In this document: positions 8,383-17,909 of the stretch, piece after piece
How the letters are laid out: every line of letters begins with the position of its first letter
Position numbering within the stretch: the first letter of the stretch is position 1
Source: Actinomycetes bacterium
Lineage (GTDB): Bacteria; Actinomycetota; Actinomycetes; Propionibacteriales; Nocardioidaceae
Direction: 5' to 3'
DNA: 64,000 nucleotides
Assembly: GCA_023417775.1 (NCBI GenBank)
Contig: JAEZEJ010000037.1
Location: forward strand, 1-64,000
The notes under the pieces: generated by a model
Told to the model about the DNA's origin: nothing
The model's input: the letters and a program-made list of their open reading frames with translations, nothing else
Databases searched by the model: none
Made by a program: the position numbers and the translations under genes

Positions 8383-8433
8383 GCGGTAGCCGGTCAACCC
8401 CGTGGCCACTTGAAAAGGTTGACCAGCTACCGC
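8383..8433. repeat. Interrupted inverted repeat after otsA (probable bidirectional terminator)
   Basis: Arms 8383-8399 and 8417-8433 pair over 16 of 17 positions with one mismatch (8391/8425); the 17-base loop itself contains a GTGGCCAC palindrome. It lies between convergent genes. It has the same build (outer stem, interruption, inner stem, loop) as the elements near 43.4, 44.3, 50.2, 58.9 and 59.6 kb. The inner arm GGTCAACC resembles that of the 50.2 kb element. Confidence 0.75.
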
Positions 8434-8446
8434 CACCGCGCTCGGG

Positions 8447-9478
8447 TCAGGAGGCGGAGGCCTGCACCACCTGCCCGGCGGGGTACAGCCGCCGCAGCAC
8501 ATCCGACAGCGTCACGACACCGCGCACGGCCCCCTCATCGTGGATGAGAGCAAGGTGATTCCTCGACTCCCGCATGGTCGACAGCGCCTCATGCAGGGGC
8601 GTCGCCGCATCGAGAGTGAAGACATCCCGCGCGAGCACGCCCACGGAGGTCCCTCCGTCGTGGGTCAGCGTCTCCCGCACGTGCACCACGCGGCGCGGAG
8701 CGGACGGCGGGCCGACGAGGATGCGCAGGTGGCCCGACTCCCGGGCCGCCTCCTGGACATCGGTGACGGTCGCGTCATCGGGCACGGTCGTGAGCTCACC
8801 GCCCGGCTCGAGGATGTCGGCCATCACCAGATCCTGCAGCGACAGCGTCTGGGTGATCTGCGCGGAGTACCGCGCCTCCAGGGCACCGACATTCGCCGAG
8901 TGCTCCACCAGCTGACGCAGGTCATCGGCATTCTGGCTCGACGAGGTCTGGTCCACCGGCTCCACGCCCACCATCCGTACGAGCCTATTGGCGGCCAGGT
9001 TCAACCCCCGCAGCAGCGGCCGCGCGACCCACATGAAGGCCCGCATCGGGATCGCCAGCATGATCGCCGAACGCTCCGGATGGGCGATCGCCCAGGACTT
9101 CGGCGCCATCTCCCCCACCACCAGGTGCAGGAAGGTGACGATGATCAGCGCGAGCACGAAGGCGACGGCGTCGGCGAGCCAATACGGCAGGCCCCAGCTG
9201 CTGAACAGCGGCGTCATGGCGTAGTGGACCGCGGGCTTGGTGATCGCTCCCAGCGCCAGGGTGCAGACGGTGATGCCCAGCTGCGATCCCGCCAGCAGCA
9301 GGGTCAGCTCATGCGAGGACCGCAAGGCCGCACGGGCCGAGCGGCTCGTGGCCGCCGCGTCCTCGATACGATGCGGCTTGGCCGCGATGAGCGCGAACTC
9401 GACCGCGACGAAGAAGGCGCTGAGCGCGATGATCGCGATCGTCGCGACGATGACGATCCAGGGCTGGTCACTCATCAT
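8447..9478 (-). CDS. CNNM/CBS-domain membrane protein, shorter paralogue
   Basis: A 343-residue protein of the CNNM (DUF21) family, related to CorC/HlyC proteins and eukaryotic CNNM magnesium transporters. It has an N-terminal signal-like helix, three to four membrane segments to about residue 150, then two CBS domains (about 200-335) that would bind adenine nucleotides. It lacks the C-terminal CorC_HlyC domain present in its neighbour. Its start (ATG at 9478 or 9475) lies within the end of the upstream gene, so the two are translationally coupled and may form a heteromer. Divalent-cation transport is inferred from the family. Confidence 0.88.
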   Translation of the reverse strand: MMSDQPWIVIVATIAIIALSAFFVAVEFALIAAKPHRIEDAAATSRSARAALRSSHELTLLLAGSQLGITVCTLALGAITKPAVHYAMTPLFSSWGLPYWLADAVAFVLALIIVTFLHLVVGEMAPKSWAIAHPERSAIMLAIPMRAFMWVARPLLRGLNLAANRLVRMVGVEPVDQTSSSQNADDLRQLVEHSANVGALEARYSAQITQTLSLQDLVMADILEPGGELTTVPDDATVTDVQEAARESGHLRILVGPPSAPRRVVHVRETLTHDGGTSVGVLARDVFTLDAATPLHEALSTMRESRNHLALIHDEGAVRGVVTLSDVLRRLYPAGQVVQASAS

Positions 9479-10835
9479 CGGCCTCCTCGGCGCTCACAGC
9501 GGGTTCCGGCAGGGTCAACCGCACGGCCGCCGGCACGTGATCGCGCAGCTCCAGCACGGTCACATCGAGGAACTCTGGCTCGGGCTCCTCCCCCAGCGCC
9601 ACGGCACCCGCATCCGGCGGCAGCTCCACGCGTACCACCTCGCCCTCCTCGGGCAGACGGCCGAGCGAGGCGATGACCAGCCCGGAGAGGGTCTCGTAGT
9701 CGCCCTCGGGCAGGTCGCGCTCGAGCAGCCGCTCGACCTCGTCGATATGCGAGTCGGCGGAGACGCGCCACACCCCGCTCTGCTCCAGCTCCGCGATAGG
9801 GAACAGATCGTCGTACTCGTCGGCGATCTCGCCCACGAACTCCTCGGCCAGGTCCTCCGGCGTCAGCACACCGGTGAAGCTGCCGTGCTCGTCGACCACG
9901 CAGGCCAGCTGCTCGTGGGTCTCGCCGAAGGCGGCGATCGCATTGGGCAGCGGCATGAGCTCGGGGATCACGAGGGCGTCGCGCATGATCGTGGCGACCG
10001 GCGCGGTCTCGTCGCAGCCGCCGAGCACGTCGACCAGGTGGACGACGCCGACGACGCGGTCGTCCTCCATGACCGGGTACCGCGAGTGTCCCGACGCCAT
10101 CCGCTCGCGCAGGGTGCCGATGGTCTCATCGGACTCGATGACATCGACCCGCGAACGCGGCACCATCGCGTGCTCCACATCCTGGCGCGGGAAGTCGAGG
10201 ATCCGGTCGACCATCATCGACAGCTCCGGCGACAGGTCGCCGCTCTCCCGCGACTCCGCGACGATGTGCTCCAGGTCGCGGACCGTGGCCGAGCTCTCGA
10301 CATCGTGAACCGGCTCGATCTTGAGCGCCCGCAGCAGCAGATTCGAGGCGTGGTCGAAGACCGTGATGAGCCAGCCGAAGAGCTTCAGGTAGATGAGCGT
10401 CGAGCGCGAGAGCGCCCGGGCGACGGGCTCGGGGCGCGAGATCGCGAGGTTCTTCGGGAAGAGCTCGCCGAAGAGCATCTGGATGACCGTGGAGAGCAGC
10501 AGCGCGATGATCGTGCCGATCAGCACGCCGACGGCGGTGGAGAGCCCGGCGACGCCGAGCAGGTCTCCGAAGGCCTCGCCGATCAGCGGTTCGGCCACAT
10601 AGCCGACCAGCAGGCCGGTGACGGTGATGCCCAGCTGCGCACCGGACAACATGAACGAGGTACGGCCCGTGACCTGCAGCGTCCGCGCGGAGACGGCGTC
10701 CCCCGCGGCGGCCCGCGCCTTGAGGCGCGACCGGTCGACGGCCATATAAGCGAACTCCTGGGCCACGAAATAGGCGGTGGCGACGGTGATCAGGAAGACG
10801 ACCACCAGGCCCAGCAGCAGATAGACCACACTCAT
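9468..10835 (-). CDS. CNNM/CBS/CorC-domain membrane protein
   Basis: A 455-residue protein with the complete domain order of bacterial CNNM orthologues: DUF21 membrane domain (about 1-200, with FVAQEFAYMAVDRSRL after the first helix), paired CBS domains (about 215-340, including MVPRSRVD) and a C-terminal CorC_HlyC domain (about 350-435). These proteins move or regulate Mg2+ and related cations; older annotation as hemolysin is misleading. It is first in a two-gene unit, overlapping the next gene by 11 bases. Confidence 0.9.
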   Translation of the reverse strand: MSVVYLLLGLVVVFLITVATAYFVAQEFAYMAVDRSRLKARAAAGDAVSARTLQVTGRTSFMLSGAQLGITVTGLLVGYVAEPLIGEAFGDLLGVAGLSTAVGVLIGTIIALLLSTVIQMLFGELFPKNLAISRPEPVARALSRSTLIYLKLFGWLITVFDHASNLLLRALKIEPVHDVESSATVRDLEHIVAESRESGDLSPELSMMVDRILDFPRQDVEHAMVPRSRVDVIESDETIGTLRERMASGHSRYPVMEDDRVVGVVHLVDVLGGCDETAPVATIMRDALVIPELMPLPNAIAAFGETHEQLACVVDEHGSFTGVLTPEDLAEEFVGEIADEYDDLFPIAELEQSGVWRVSADSHIDEVERLLERDLPEGDYETLSGLVIASLGRLPEEGEVVRVELPPDAGAVALGEEPEPEFLDVTVLELRDHVPAAVRLTLPEPAVSAEEADDE

Positions 10836-11035
10836 CGGCGCCCACCCCCTGGCGCCTTGGTACTACACGGAGGGTCGTCGGAATGTTGAGCAGCGCTCGG
10901 CATCTCATCCTCACTGAGAAGGAACGGACTTCCGCGACGATGCGACATCGCGAAAAGCCGCGCCCCTGCGGCGCGGCCCTCCTAGTGTGACCGAAGAAAT
11001 CAATCTCGCCCAGTCCGCCTCTCCTCTCCGCCGGG

Positions 11036-11041
11036 TACGGT
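11036..11041 (+). promoter_or_regulatory. -10 hexamer TACGGT, leaderless promoter of the GNAT gene
   Basis: TACGGT, six bases, then ATG at 11048: the spacing shared by the other leaderless starts in this window. Confidence 0.45.
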
Positions 11042-11047
11042 GTCCCG

Positions 11048-11650
11048 ATGCGCGACGAGGACTATCTGTCGAATCCGCCCCTGCACGGCCGGCTGGTCGA
11101 GCTGCATCCGCTCGCCGAGCAGCACACGGAGGACCTCTTCGAGGTCGTCGAGGACGAGATCTTCCGGCATCTGAGCTGGCCGGCTCCCCGGTCCCTGGAC
11201 GAGCTCGCCGAGCGACTGGCCTGGTATCGCGGCCAACCCGCGCTGACGCCATGGGCGCAGATCGATGCGGCCAGCGGCCGCGCCATCGGGATGACCACCT
11301 TCTACGAGATCGACTCCTCCCTGCGCACCGTCGCGATCGGACACACCTGGCTCGGCCGGGCCTTCTGGCGGCAGGGGCACAACACCGAGGCCAAGCTCCT
11401 GCTCCTGACCCGCGCCTTCGAGGAACTCGGCTGTGTCCGGGTCGTCTGGCAGACCGATGTGCGCAATGAACGCTCGCAGGCGGCGATCGCCCGCCTCGGC
11501 GCCGTACGCGAGGGCGTTCTGCGCAAGCATCGTCGCCGTCCGGACGGCAGTTGGCGCGACACGGTCACCTACGCGATGCTCGACGACGAGTGGCCCGCGG
11601 CCCGGGCCCGGCTGACCGCGGCGGTGGCCGACGGCCACCTGCCCGCCTGA
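11048..11650 (+). CDS. GNAT N-acetyltransferase, RimJ/RimL type
   Basis: A 200-residue acetyl-CoA-dependent acyltransferase of the RimJ/RimL-like group. The N-terminal HGRLVELHPL, a central TWLGRAFWRQGHNTEAK that matches the acetyl-CoA pyrophosphate loop region, and RVVWQTDVRNERSQAAIARLG, characteristic of this subgroup, are all present. The substrate, a protein N-terminus or a small amine, cannot be predicted. It is monocistronic and convergent with an MFS gene across a perfect palindrome. Confidence 0.88.
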   Translation: MRDEDYLSNPPLHGRLVELHPLAEQHTEDLFEVVEDEIFRHLSWPAPRSLDELAERLAWYRGQPALTPWAQIDAASGRAIGMTTFYEIDSSLRTVAIGHTWLGRAFWRQGHNTEAKLLLLTRAFEELGCVRVVWQTDVRNERSQAAIARLGAVREGVLRKHRRRPDGSWRDTVTYAMLDDEWPAARARLTAAVADGHLPA

Positions 11651-11651
11651 G

Positions 11652-11675
11652 CCGCGTGATCAGCTGATCACGCGG
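11652..11675. terminator. Perfect 24-base palindrome between convergent genes
   Basis: The two 12-base halves (11652-11663, 11664-11675) are exact reverse complements with no spacer. It begins after the GNAT stop and overlaps the stop of the MFS gene. RNA from either strand would form a hairpin with a small loop, so a shared terminator is the simplest reading; a protein-binding site is also possible. Confidence 0.5.
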
Positions 11676-12877
11676 GCCCGGCGGAGCGTGGAGTTGGCGA
11701 CGATGGCCAGCAGCAGTGCTCCCCACGCGGCCGCGATGGTCACCGCGAAGGCCGGCTGGTGGCCCCCCTCGTCGGCCAGTCGTCCGGCGATGCCGGCGCC
11801 GGTGGCATAGCCGAGGCCCGTCGCCGCGGCGAGGAAGGTCATGGCGGTGCCGACCTTGGCGATCGGCACGATGATCCCGGCCAGCGCGAAGTTGCTGATC
11901 ATATAGGGCGCGACCGCGAAGCCCAGCACGCTGATCACGGCCACGAGGGCGCCGAGCGAGTCGACCCACCACAGCGGGATCGCGAAGAGGAACAGCGCCG
12001 AGGCCGCGGCGAGCATCCGCGTCGAGTACAGGAACCGCTCGGGCAGAGCGGTGATCGACAGCCCGGCGATCACGCTGCCGATCCCCAGACAGGCGTGGAT
12101 CAACCCGGCCAGACCCGCCTGCCCGGCCGCGGTGGCCAGTACCGTGCTGCCGGTCTGGATGCTGCCGAACAGGGTGCCGACGAAGAACTGCGCGACGATG
12201 AGGACGCCGAAGGCCACCGACCACAGCCGGCCGTCCTCCACCACGGCGGCCGCCTTCGCCACCAGCCGGGCGGTCGGGTGGACCGCGAACCAGGTCCCGA
12301 ACACCGCGAGCACCACGGCAGCGGCGATCACGGCCCCGGCGGGGTCGAGGAGCACCCCGAGCACGCCGATGAGCGCCGGACCGAGGACGAAGGACGCCTC
12401 GTCGGCGGCCCCCTCATAGGAGAACGCGGCGTCGATGAGCCGGCGCTGCTCACTCGGCCCGGGCTGCTCCTGGGCGGTGATCGGGCGCCACCGCACCCGC
12501 GCGAGGGGGCCCACCTGGGGCAGCATCAGCCCGGTGGCGGAGGCGACCGCGATGATGAGCCAGGCCGGGGCGTCAGGGGTCGTCACGGCCACCAGGGCCG
12601 CGAGGCCGCCCGCACCGACGAGGGACTGGACGAGGACCACGGGACGCTGCCCGATCCGATCGGCGAGGGTCCCGGCGATCGGGGCGCCGACGGCATTGGC
12701 GATGGCCAGCGATCCGGCGGCGGCACCGCCGAGGGCGTACCGGCCGCTCACCTCACTGACCATGACCAGCGCTCCGAGCTGGCTCATGGCAAGCGGAATC
12801 CGCCCGAGGAAGGCTACGAGGACGTAGGCGGGCCCGACAGTGCGCAACAAGGCGCGGTACGACGCGACGGCAGACAA
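11660..12877 (-). CDS. MFS transporter
   Basis: A 405-residue major-facilitator protein with about twelve hydrophobic segments. Between helices 2 and 3 it has [18 protein letters not shown], a form of the MFS signature loop, and the usual central cytoplasmic loop. The lack of a solute-specific motif leaves the substrate open; the overall look is that of a drug or metabolite exporter. It is divergent from ung with about 80 bases between. Confidence 0.85.
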   Translation of the reverse strand: MSAVASYRALLRTVGPAYVLVAFLGRIPLAMSQLGALVMVSEVSGRYALGGAAAGSLAIANAVGAPIAGTLADRIGQRPVVLVQSLVGAGGLAALVAVTTPDAPAWLIIAVASATGLMLPQVGPLARVRWRPITAQEQPGPSEQRRLIDAAFSYEGAADEASFVLGPALIGVLGVLLDPAGAVIAAAVVLAVFGTWFAVHPTARLVAKAAAVVEDGRLWSVAFGVLIVAQFFVGTLFGSIQTGSTVLATAAGQAGLAGLIHACLGIGSVIAGLSITALPERFLYSTRMLAAASALFLFAIPLWWVDSLGALVAVISVLGFAVAPYMISNFALAGIIVPIAKVGTAMTFLAAATGLGYATGAGIAGRLADEGGHQPAFAVTIAAAWGALLLAIVANSTLRRARVIS

Positions 12878-12960
12878 AGCACGGTGAGTCTAACCACCCG
12901 TCGCCGATGAACCGGACGGCCGGTGCGCCGGACCGGCCGTCGTGCGGCACCATGGGGACG

Positions 12961-13644
12961 ATGACCGAACGCCGCCCCCTCACCGAACTCATCGCCCCGG
13001 ACTGGGCCGAGGCCCTCGCTCCCGTCGCCGACCAGATCACGCGGATGGGCGACTTCCTGCGCCAGGAGGTGGCCGCCGGGCGCAGCTATCTGCCCGCCGG
13101 GGCGAATATCCTGCGGGCCTTCCGTGAGCCGATGGCGAGCGTCAAGGTCCTCATCACCGGCCAGGACCCCTATCCCACGCCCGGCCATCCGATGGGCCTG
13201 TCCTTCTCGGTGCAACCCGATGTGCGGCCGATCCCCAAGAGCCTGATCAACATCTACCGGGAGCTGCACGAGGACCTCGGCATCGAGCCCGCACCCAGCG
13301 GCGACCTCACACCCTGGGCCGAGCAGGGGGTGCTGCTCCTGAACCGAGTGCTGACCGTCCGGCCCGGGACCCCTGCCAGCCATCGCGGCAAAGGCTGGGA
13401 GGCGGTCACCGAACAGGCGATCCGTGCCCTGGTCGAGCGGGACCAGCCGCTGGTCGCGATCCTGTGGGGACGCGATGCCCAGAATCTCAGCCCTCTGCTC
13501 GGGTCGACCCCGCAGATCGCGTCCGCTCACCCGAGCCCGTTGTCGGCCTCTCGCGGTTTCTTCGGCTCGCGGCCGTTCAGCCGGGCCAATGAGTTGCTGC
13601 GCCATCAGGGCGCTGAGCCGGTGAACTGGGACGTGAACCGATAG
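12961..13644 (+). CDS. ung: Uracil-DNA glycosylase, family 1
   Basis: Removes uracil from DNA in base excision repair. The 227-residue protein has the water-activating loop GQDPYP (residues 67-72, catalytic Asp69) and the DNA-intercalation motif HPSPLS near residue 190, with GVLLLN between. The ATG at 12961 gives the conserved length; the two in-frame upstream ATGs (12907, 12952) would only add unconserved residues. The next gene starts ten bases after the stop. Confidence 0.97.
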   Translation: MTERRPLTELIAPDWAEALAPVADQITRMGDFLRQEVAAGRSYLPAGANILRAFREPMASVKVLITGQDPYPTPGHPMGLSFSVQPDVRPIPKSLINIYRELHEDLGIEPAPSGDLTPWAEQGVLLLNRVLTVRPGTPASHRGKGWEAVTEQAIRALVERDQPLVAILWGRDAQNLSPLLGSTPQIASAHPSPLSASRGFFGSRPFSRANELLRHQGAEPVNWDVNR

Positions 13645-13653
13645 CCTTTCGGA

Positions 13654-14853
13654 GTGAGTGACTCCAACCTGCGCGACCGTGGTCGCGTCATCGATGAAGG
13701 CTTCGCCCAATTGCAGCGATGGGGTCTGCGCATCGTCATCATCGCGGCGGCGCTCTATGTCCTCGGTTGGGTCATCGGCCGCACCTGGATGGTGTGGTTC
13801 CCGATCTGCCTCGCGATCCTGATCGCCACCGTCCTCGAGCCCCCGGCGCGCAAGCTCAAGGGCATCGGCTTCCCCGATGCCCTATCGGCTCTGCTGACCC
13901 TTCTCGGCTTCCTCGGCGGCGTGTTCGTCGTCTTCGCCATGGTCATCCCGCAGATGATCGACGAGGCCCCCAGCATCGCCAACAGCGCGGCGAGCGGACT
14001 GAACAAGGTGCAGCAGTGGCTCACCGAGGGGCCCTTCCAGGTCACCGAGGGGCAGATCACCCAGGCGATCGACACCGTGCAGCAGTGGTTGCGCGACTCG
14101 GCCGGGGACATCAGCTCCGGGGTCTTCAATACCCTCGGCACCGTCACGAATGTCATCGTCAACCTGGTGGTGACGCTGGTGCTCGTCTTCTTCTTCCTGA
14201 AGGACGGCCATCATTTCCTGCCCTTCGTGCGGCGCATCGGCGGCCGCCGCGTGGGCAGCCACCTCAGTGAGATCATGGGCCGCTCCTGGGCGACGCTGGG
14301 CGGCTTCATCCGCACCCAGGGCATCGTCTCCGCCGTGGACGCGTTCTTCATCGGTCTCGGCCTGGTGATCGTCGGAGTCCCCCTCGCGATCCCCCTCGCG
14401 ATCCTCACCTTCTTCGGCGGGTTCATCCCGATCGTCGGTGCCTTCGCCACCGGCGCTCTCGCCGTGCTGGTGACACTCGTGACCAACAGCCTGCAGGACG
14501 CGATCATCGTCCTGCTGATCATCGTGGCCGTGCAGCAGCTGGAGAGCAATATCCTCTCGCCGTGGCTGCAAGGCAAGAGCATGAAGCTCCACGCCGGCAT
14601 CGTGCTGCTGTCGGTGGCCGCGGGCGGCTCCCTGTTCGGCATCACGGGAGCCTTCCTCGCGGTTCCCGTCGCCGCGGCGGTGGCCGAGATCCTGCGCTAT
14701 CTCAACGAGCAGGTGGACCTGGAGGTCTCCGCGGACGCCCCGGCGGAGGATCGCCGGGGAGCGGACCCCGCATCGGAGGGCCCGACATCGGTGGAGATCG
14801 ATCAGCAGCTCGGCGCCGAGGGCGACGAGCATCCCGACATCACCCAGCGCTGA
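13654..14853 (+). CDS. AI-2E family membrane protein (PerM/TqsA-like)
   Basis: A 399-residue polytopic protein of the AI-2E transporter family: an early pair of helices (about 22-60), a helix with FLGGVFVVFAMVIPQM, a periplasmic amphipathic segment, and a helical C-terminal half with FFGGFIPIVGAFATGA, a family signature. The charged C-terminal tail from about residue 345 is typical of actinobacterial members. Members export autoinducer-2 or act in ion homeostasis; which applies here is unknown. The start is GTG ten bases after ung, so cotranscription is likely. Confidence 0.88.
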   Translation: MSDSNLRDRGRVIDEGFAQLQRWGLRIVIIAAALYVLGWVIGRTWMVWFPICLAILIATVLEPPARKLKGIGFPDALSALLTLLGFLGGVFVVFAMVIPQMIDEAPSIANSAASGLNKVQQWLTEGPFQVTEGQITQAIDTVQQWLRDSAGDISSGVFNTLGTVTNVIVNLVVTLVLVFFFLKDGHHFLPFVRRIGGRRVGSHLSEIMGRSWATLGGFIRTQGIVSAVDAFFIGLGLVIVGVPLAIPLAILTFFGGFIPIVGAFATGALAVLVTLVTNSLQDAIIVLLIIVAVQQLESNILSPWLQGKSMKLHAGIVLLSVAAGGSLFGITGAFLAVPVAAAVAEILRYLNEQVDLEVSADAPAEDRRGADPASEGPTSVEIDQQLGAEGDEHPDITQR

Positions 14854-14897
14854 TCGACTGAAGCCGGCGGACCCGTGCCCACCGGGACCGGGCGGTC

Positions 14898-15761
14898 TCA
14901 GTCGAAGACGACCGTCTTGACGCCGTTGAGGACGACACGGTGCTCGGCGTGCGCACGCAGTGCCCCGGCGAGCGCACGGGCCTCGAGATCCTGACCGAGT
15001 CCGGCCAGTTCGGCGGCGCTGGAGCGGTGGTCGACACGGCGGAAGTCCTGCTCGATGATCGGGCCCTCGTCGAGCTCGGCGGTGACATAGTGCGCCGTCG
15101 CGCCGATGACTTTGACCCCCCGGCGATGCGCCTGCTCGTACGGGCGGGCGCCCTTGAAGCTCGGCAGCAGCGAATGGTGGATGTTGATCGCCCGGCCGTG
15201 CACCGCGCGGCACATCTCATCGGACAGGATCTGCATGTAGCGCGCCAGCACGAGCGCCTCGGCCCCCGTCTCCTCCATCAGCGCGAGGACACGGCGCTCC
15301 GCATCGGCCTTGGTGTCCGCGGTGACCGGCAGGTAGTGGAAGTCGATGCCGTGCCAGCGGACCTCCTTCTCCCATGTGGTGTGGTTCGAGACGACCGCGA
15401 CGATCTCGACCGGCAGCTGCCCGGTGCGGTACCGGAACAGCAGGTGGTTGAGGACGTGGCCCTGCTTGCTGACCATGACCACGACCCTCATCGGGCGGGT
15501 GGCGTCGTGCAGCTGCCAGGTCATCTCGAAGGTGCCGACCGCGGCGGACAGCCGATCGCGCATCTCCTCCACGGCCAGCGGCTCCGCGGACGAGAACCGG
15601 ACCCGCATGAAGAACTGCCGGGTGTCGGGATCGGCGTACTGCTGGGACTCGACGATCGTGCAGTCGTGCTGAGCGAGGGCGCCGGAGATCGTCGCGACGA
15701 TGCCGACCTGGTCGGGGCACGACAACGTCACGATGAAGTCGTTGGTGGTGTCACATGGCAT
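14898..15761 (-). CDS. purU: Formyltetrahydrofolate deformylase
   Basis: Hydrolyses 10-formyl-tetrahydrofolate to formate and THF, balancing one-carbon pools. The 287 residues comprise an N-terminal ACT domain (about 6-85) and a formyltransferase-fold domain (about 90-287) with NIHHSLLPSFKGARPYEQA, GATAHYV and LDEGPII, which carry the catalytic Asn-His-Asp set. The ATG at 15761 lies inside the end of the acyl-CoA dehydrogenase gene (11-base overlap). The stop lies in a short hairpin formed by 14855-14861 and 14898-14904. Confidence 0.96.
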   Translation of the reverse strand: MPCDTTNDFIVTLSCPDQVGIVATISGALAQHDCTIVESQQYADPDTRQFFMRVRFSSAEPLAVEEMRDRLSAAVGTFEMTWQLHDATRPMRVVVMVSKQGHVLNHLLFRYRTGQLPVEIVAVVSNHTTWEKEVRWHGIDFHYLPVTADTKADAERRVLALMEETGAEALVLARYMQILSDEMCRAVHGRAINIHHSLLPSFKGARPYEQAHRRGVKVIGATAHYVTAELDEGPIIEQDFRRVDHRSSAAELAGLGQDLEARALAGALRAHAEHRVVLNGVKTVVFD

Positions 15762-16908
15762 TGAGACCGGTCAACTCCCGTCCGATGATCAGCTTCTGGA
15801 TCTGGCTCGTTCCCTCGTAGAGCGTGAGGACCCGCGCATCGCGCAGATACTTGCCGAGGGGGAACTCGTCGATGAAACCGTATCCGCCCAGCACCTGGAG
15901 GCAGCGGTTGGTCACCGCGACGGCCGTCTCGCTGGCGGAGAGCTTGGCCATCGAGACGTGCAGGGTCAGCGCCCGCAGGGACGTGCCCTGGTCGACGCCC
16001 CAGGCGGCGCGTCGTGTCAGCAGCCGAGCCGCGTCGATCTCGACGGCGGAGTCGGCGAGCAGTTCCTGCACCAGCTGCTTGGCGGCGATCGGGCCGCCGA
16101 ACTGCGTGCGCTCGGTGGCGTAGCCGAGGGCGACGTCCAGGGCCGCCTGCGCGACGCCCACGCTGCTGGCGGCGACCGAGATCCGGCCCTTGGTGAGGGC
16201 CTCCAGGGCGATCGGCAGGCCCCGCCCGAGGTCGCCGAGACGAGCGGAGTCGGGCACCCGCACCCCCTCGAGGCTGAGGGCCGCCGTGGCCTGACCGCGG
16301 AGGCCGAGCTTGCCCTCGATCGACCGGGCGGTGAACCCGGGAGCATCGGTCGGCACGAGGAAGGCGGTGACTCCGCGCCCGCCGTCGTCGGTGGTGCGGG
16401 CGAAGACGAGCGCGACCGCCGCCCAGGTGCCGTTGGTGATGAACATCTTCTCGCCGTCGAGCACCCAGTCGTCGCCCTCACGTCGTGCACGGGTGCGCAG
16501 GGAGCCGGGGTCGGAGCCGGAGTCGGGCTCGGTGAGACCGAAACACCCCAGGGCCTCGCCGGAGGCCAGGCGGGGCAGCCACTGCTCCTTCTGGTCGTCC
16601 GTCCCGTGCGCCGCGATGGACTTGGCGACCAGACCGAGGCTCACCGAGACGATGCCGCGTACCGCGTTGTCACCGCGCCCGAGCTCCTCCATGACGCCGA
16701 CATAGGCCTGGAAGCTGCTGGGGGTGCCGCCGTACTCCTCGGCGATGCCGAGCCCGAGGAAGCCGATCTCACCCAGCCGGCCGATGATCGCGGTGTCGAC
16801 GGACTCGGCGCGATCCCAGTCGCGGATGTGCGGGACGATCTCGCGGTCCACGAAGCCACGCGCCAGCCCGACGATCTGCTCATCGGTCTCATCGAGTGCG
16901 AAGTCCAT
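15751..16908 (-). CDS. Acyl-CoA dehydrogenase
   Basis: FAD-dependent dehydrogenase that introduces an alpha-beta double bond in acyl-CoA. The 385 residues show the standard three-part fold: N-terminal helical domain beginning MDFALDETDEQIVGLAR, middle domain with CFGLTEPDSGSD and MFITNG (FAD contacts), and C-terminal helical domain with LQVLGGYGF and the catalytic-base region LYEGTSQIQ (Glu365). An upstream in-frame start would add 127 residues read from the cation-exchanger gene and is rejected. It is followed by purU with an 11-base overlap; the biochemical link is not obvious. Substrate chain length cannot be read from sequence. Confidence 0.95.
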   Translation of the reverse strand: MDFALDETDEQIVGLARGFVDREIVPHIRDWDRAESVDTAIIGRLGEIGFLGLGIAEEYGGTPSSFQAYVGVMEELGRGDNAVRGIVSVSLGLVAKSIAAHGTDDQKEQWLPRLASGEALGCFGLTEPDSGSDPGSLRTRARREGDDWVLDGEKMFITNGTWAAVALVFARTTDDGGRGVTAFLVPTDAPGFTARSIEGKLGLRGQATAALSLEGVRVPDSARLGDLGRGLPIALEALTKGRISVAASSVGVAQAALDVALGYATERTQFGGPIAAKQLVQELLADSAVEIDAARLLTRRAAWGVDQGTSLRALTLHVSMAKLSASETAVAVTNRCLQVLGGYGFIDEFPLGKYLRDARVLTLYEGTSQIQKLIIGRELTGLNAM

Positions 16909-16934
16909 GTGCGCAGCGTAGCGCCCGATCACGG

Positions 16935-17879
16935 TCAGACCCGTAGAACGAGCACCGCGAGCAGATAGGCGAGATAGGCCGCCATCAGGGCGGCCCCCTC
17001 GACACGCGAGATCCGCCGCCCCGTCCAGAAGACCGGCACGAGCAGTAGCACGGAGGCGAGCATCACCGGCAGGTCGAAGACCACGATCGGATCGCTCACC
17101 GCCAGTGGTCGCGCCAGCGCGGAGACACCGAGCACCAGCGCCAGGTTGTAGACGCTCGAGCCGATCAGATTGCCGAGCGCCAGGCCGCGCTCCCCGCGGA
17201 TCGTCGCGACGACGAGTGTGACCAGCTCGGGAGCCGAGGTGCCGATCGCGACCACGGTCAGGCCGATGACGTCGTCGTCCACACCCCACTGCCGGGCCAA
17301 GTCGACGGCGCCACCGACCAGCAGCTCCGCTCCGCCGACGACGGCCGCCAGGCCCGCCACCAGGATGACGCCGTCGCGCACCGGGGAGCCCCCGACATCC
17401 GCATCGCTCTCGGCCGCCCCGGATCGGTCCCGCAACACCAGGCCGGTGTAGACGACCGCGACCGCCAGCAGCACGGCGGCATCGATCCGCGACAGCTCGC
17501 CGTCCAGGAGCAGCCCCGCGGTGAGTACCGCGACGAGCACGACCGCCGGCAGATCCCGACGCAGTGGCGAGCGGTCGAGGAGGACGGGCGCCAGTGCGGC
17601 ACCGAGACCGAGGATCAGCAGGAGGTTCACGATATTCGTGCCGACGATATTGCCGACGACGAGCGGGCCGGCATCGCGCAGCGCGCCATCGACACCGACG
17701 GCGAGCTCAGGAAGGCTCGTCCCGACCGACACGATCGTGATGCCCACGACGAGCGGCGGCACCGAGAAGCGGCGTGCGACCCGGGCTCCGGACCGCACGA
17801 CCCCTTCGGCGCCCGCGGCCAGCAGCACCAGACCGAGGAGGACGAGCAGCGGGGCCATGCCCCACATCCTCAGCCACAC
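16935..17879 (-). CDS. Na+/Ca2+ exchanger family (CaCA, YrbG-like)
   Basis: A 314-residue membrane protein with two inverted alpha repeats. The first holds VGTSLPELAVGVDGAL and GNIVGTNIVNLLLILG, the second IGTSAPELVTLVV and GNLIGSSVYNLALVLG; the GTS-PE and GN-G-N-N-L motifs bind Ca2+ in this family. About ten helices are predicted with an acidic loop in the middle. It exchanges Na+ or H+ for Ca2+. Met8 is an alternative start. It ends 26 bases before the acyl-CoA dehydrogenase start, so the two may be cotranscribed. Confidence 0.92.
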   Translation of the reverse strand: MWLRMWGMAPLLVLLGLVLLAAGAEGVVRSGARVARRFSVPPLVVGITIVSVGTSLPELAVGVDGALRDAGPLVVGNIVGTNIVNLLLILGLGAALAPVLLDRSPLRRDLPAVVLVAVLTAGLLLDGELSRIDAAVLLAVAVVYTGLVLRDRSGAAESDADVGGSPVRDGVILVAGLAAVVGGAELLVGGAVDLARQWGVDDDVIGLTVVAIGTSAPELVTLVVATIRGERGLALGNLIGSSVYNLALVLGVSALARPLAVSDPIVVFDLPVMLASVLLLVPVFWTGRRISRVEGAALMAAYLAYLLAVLVLRV

Positions 17880-17909
17880 ATCGCCGCGCCGCAGCGCGGA
17901 CCGATCGGC

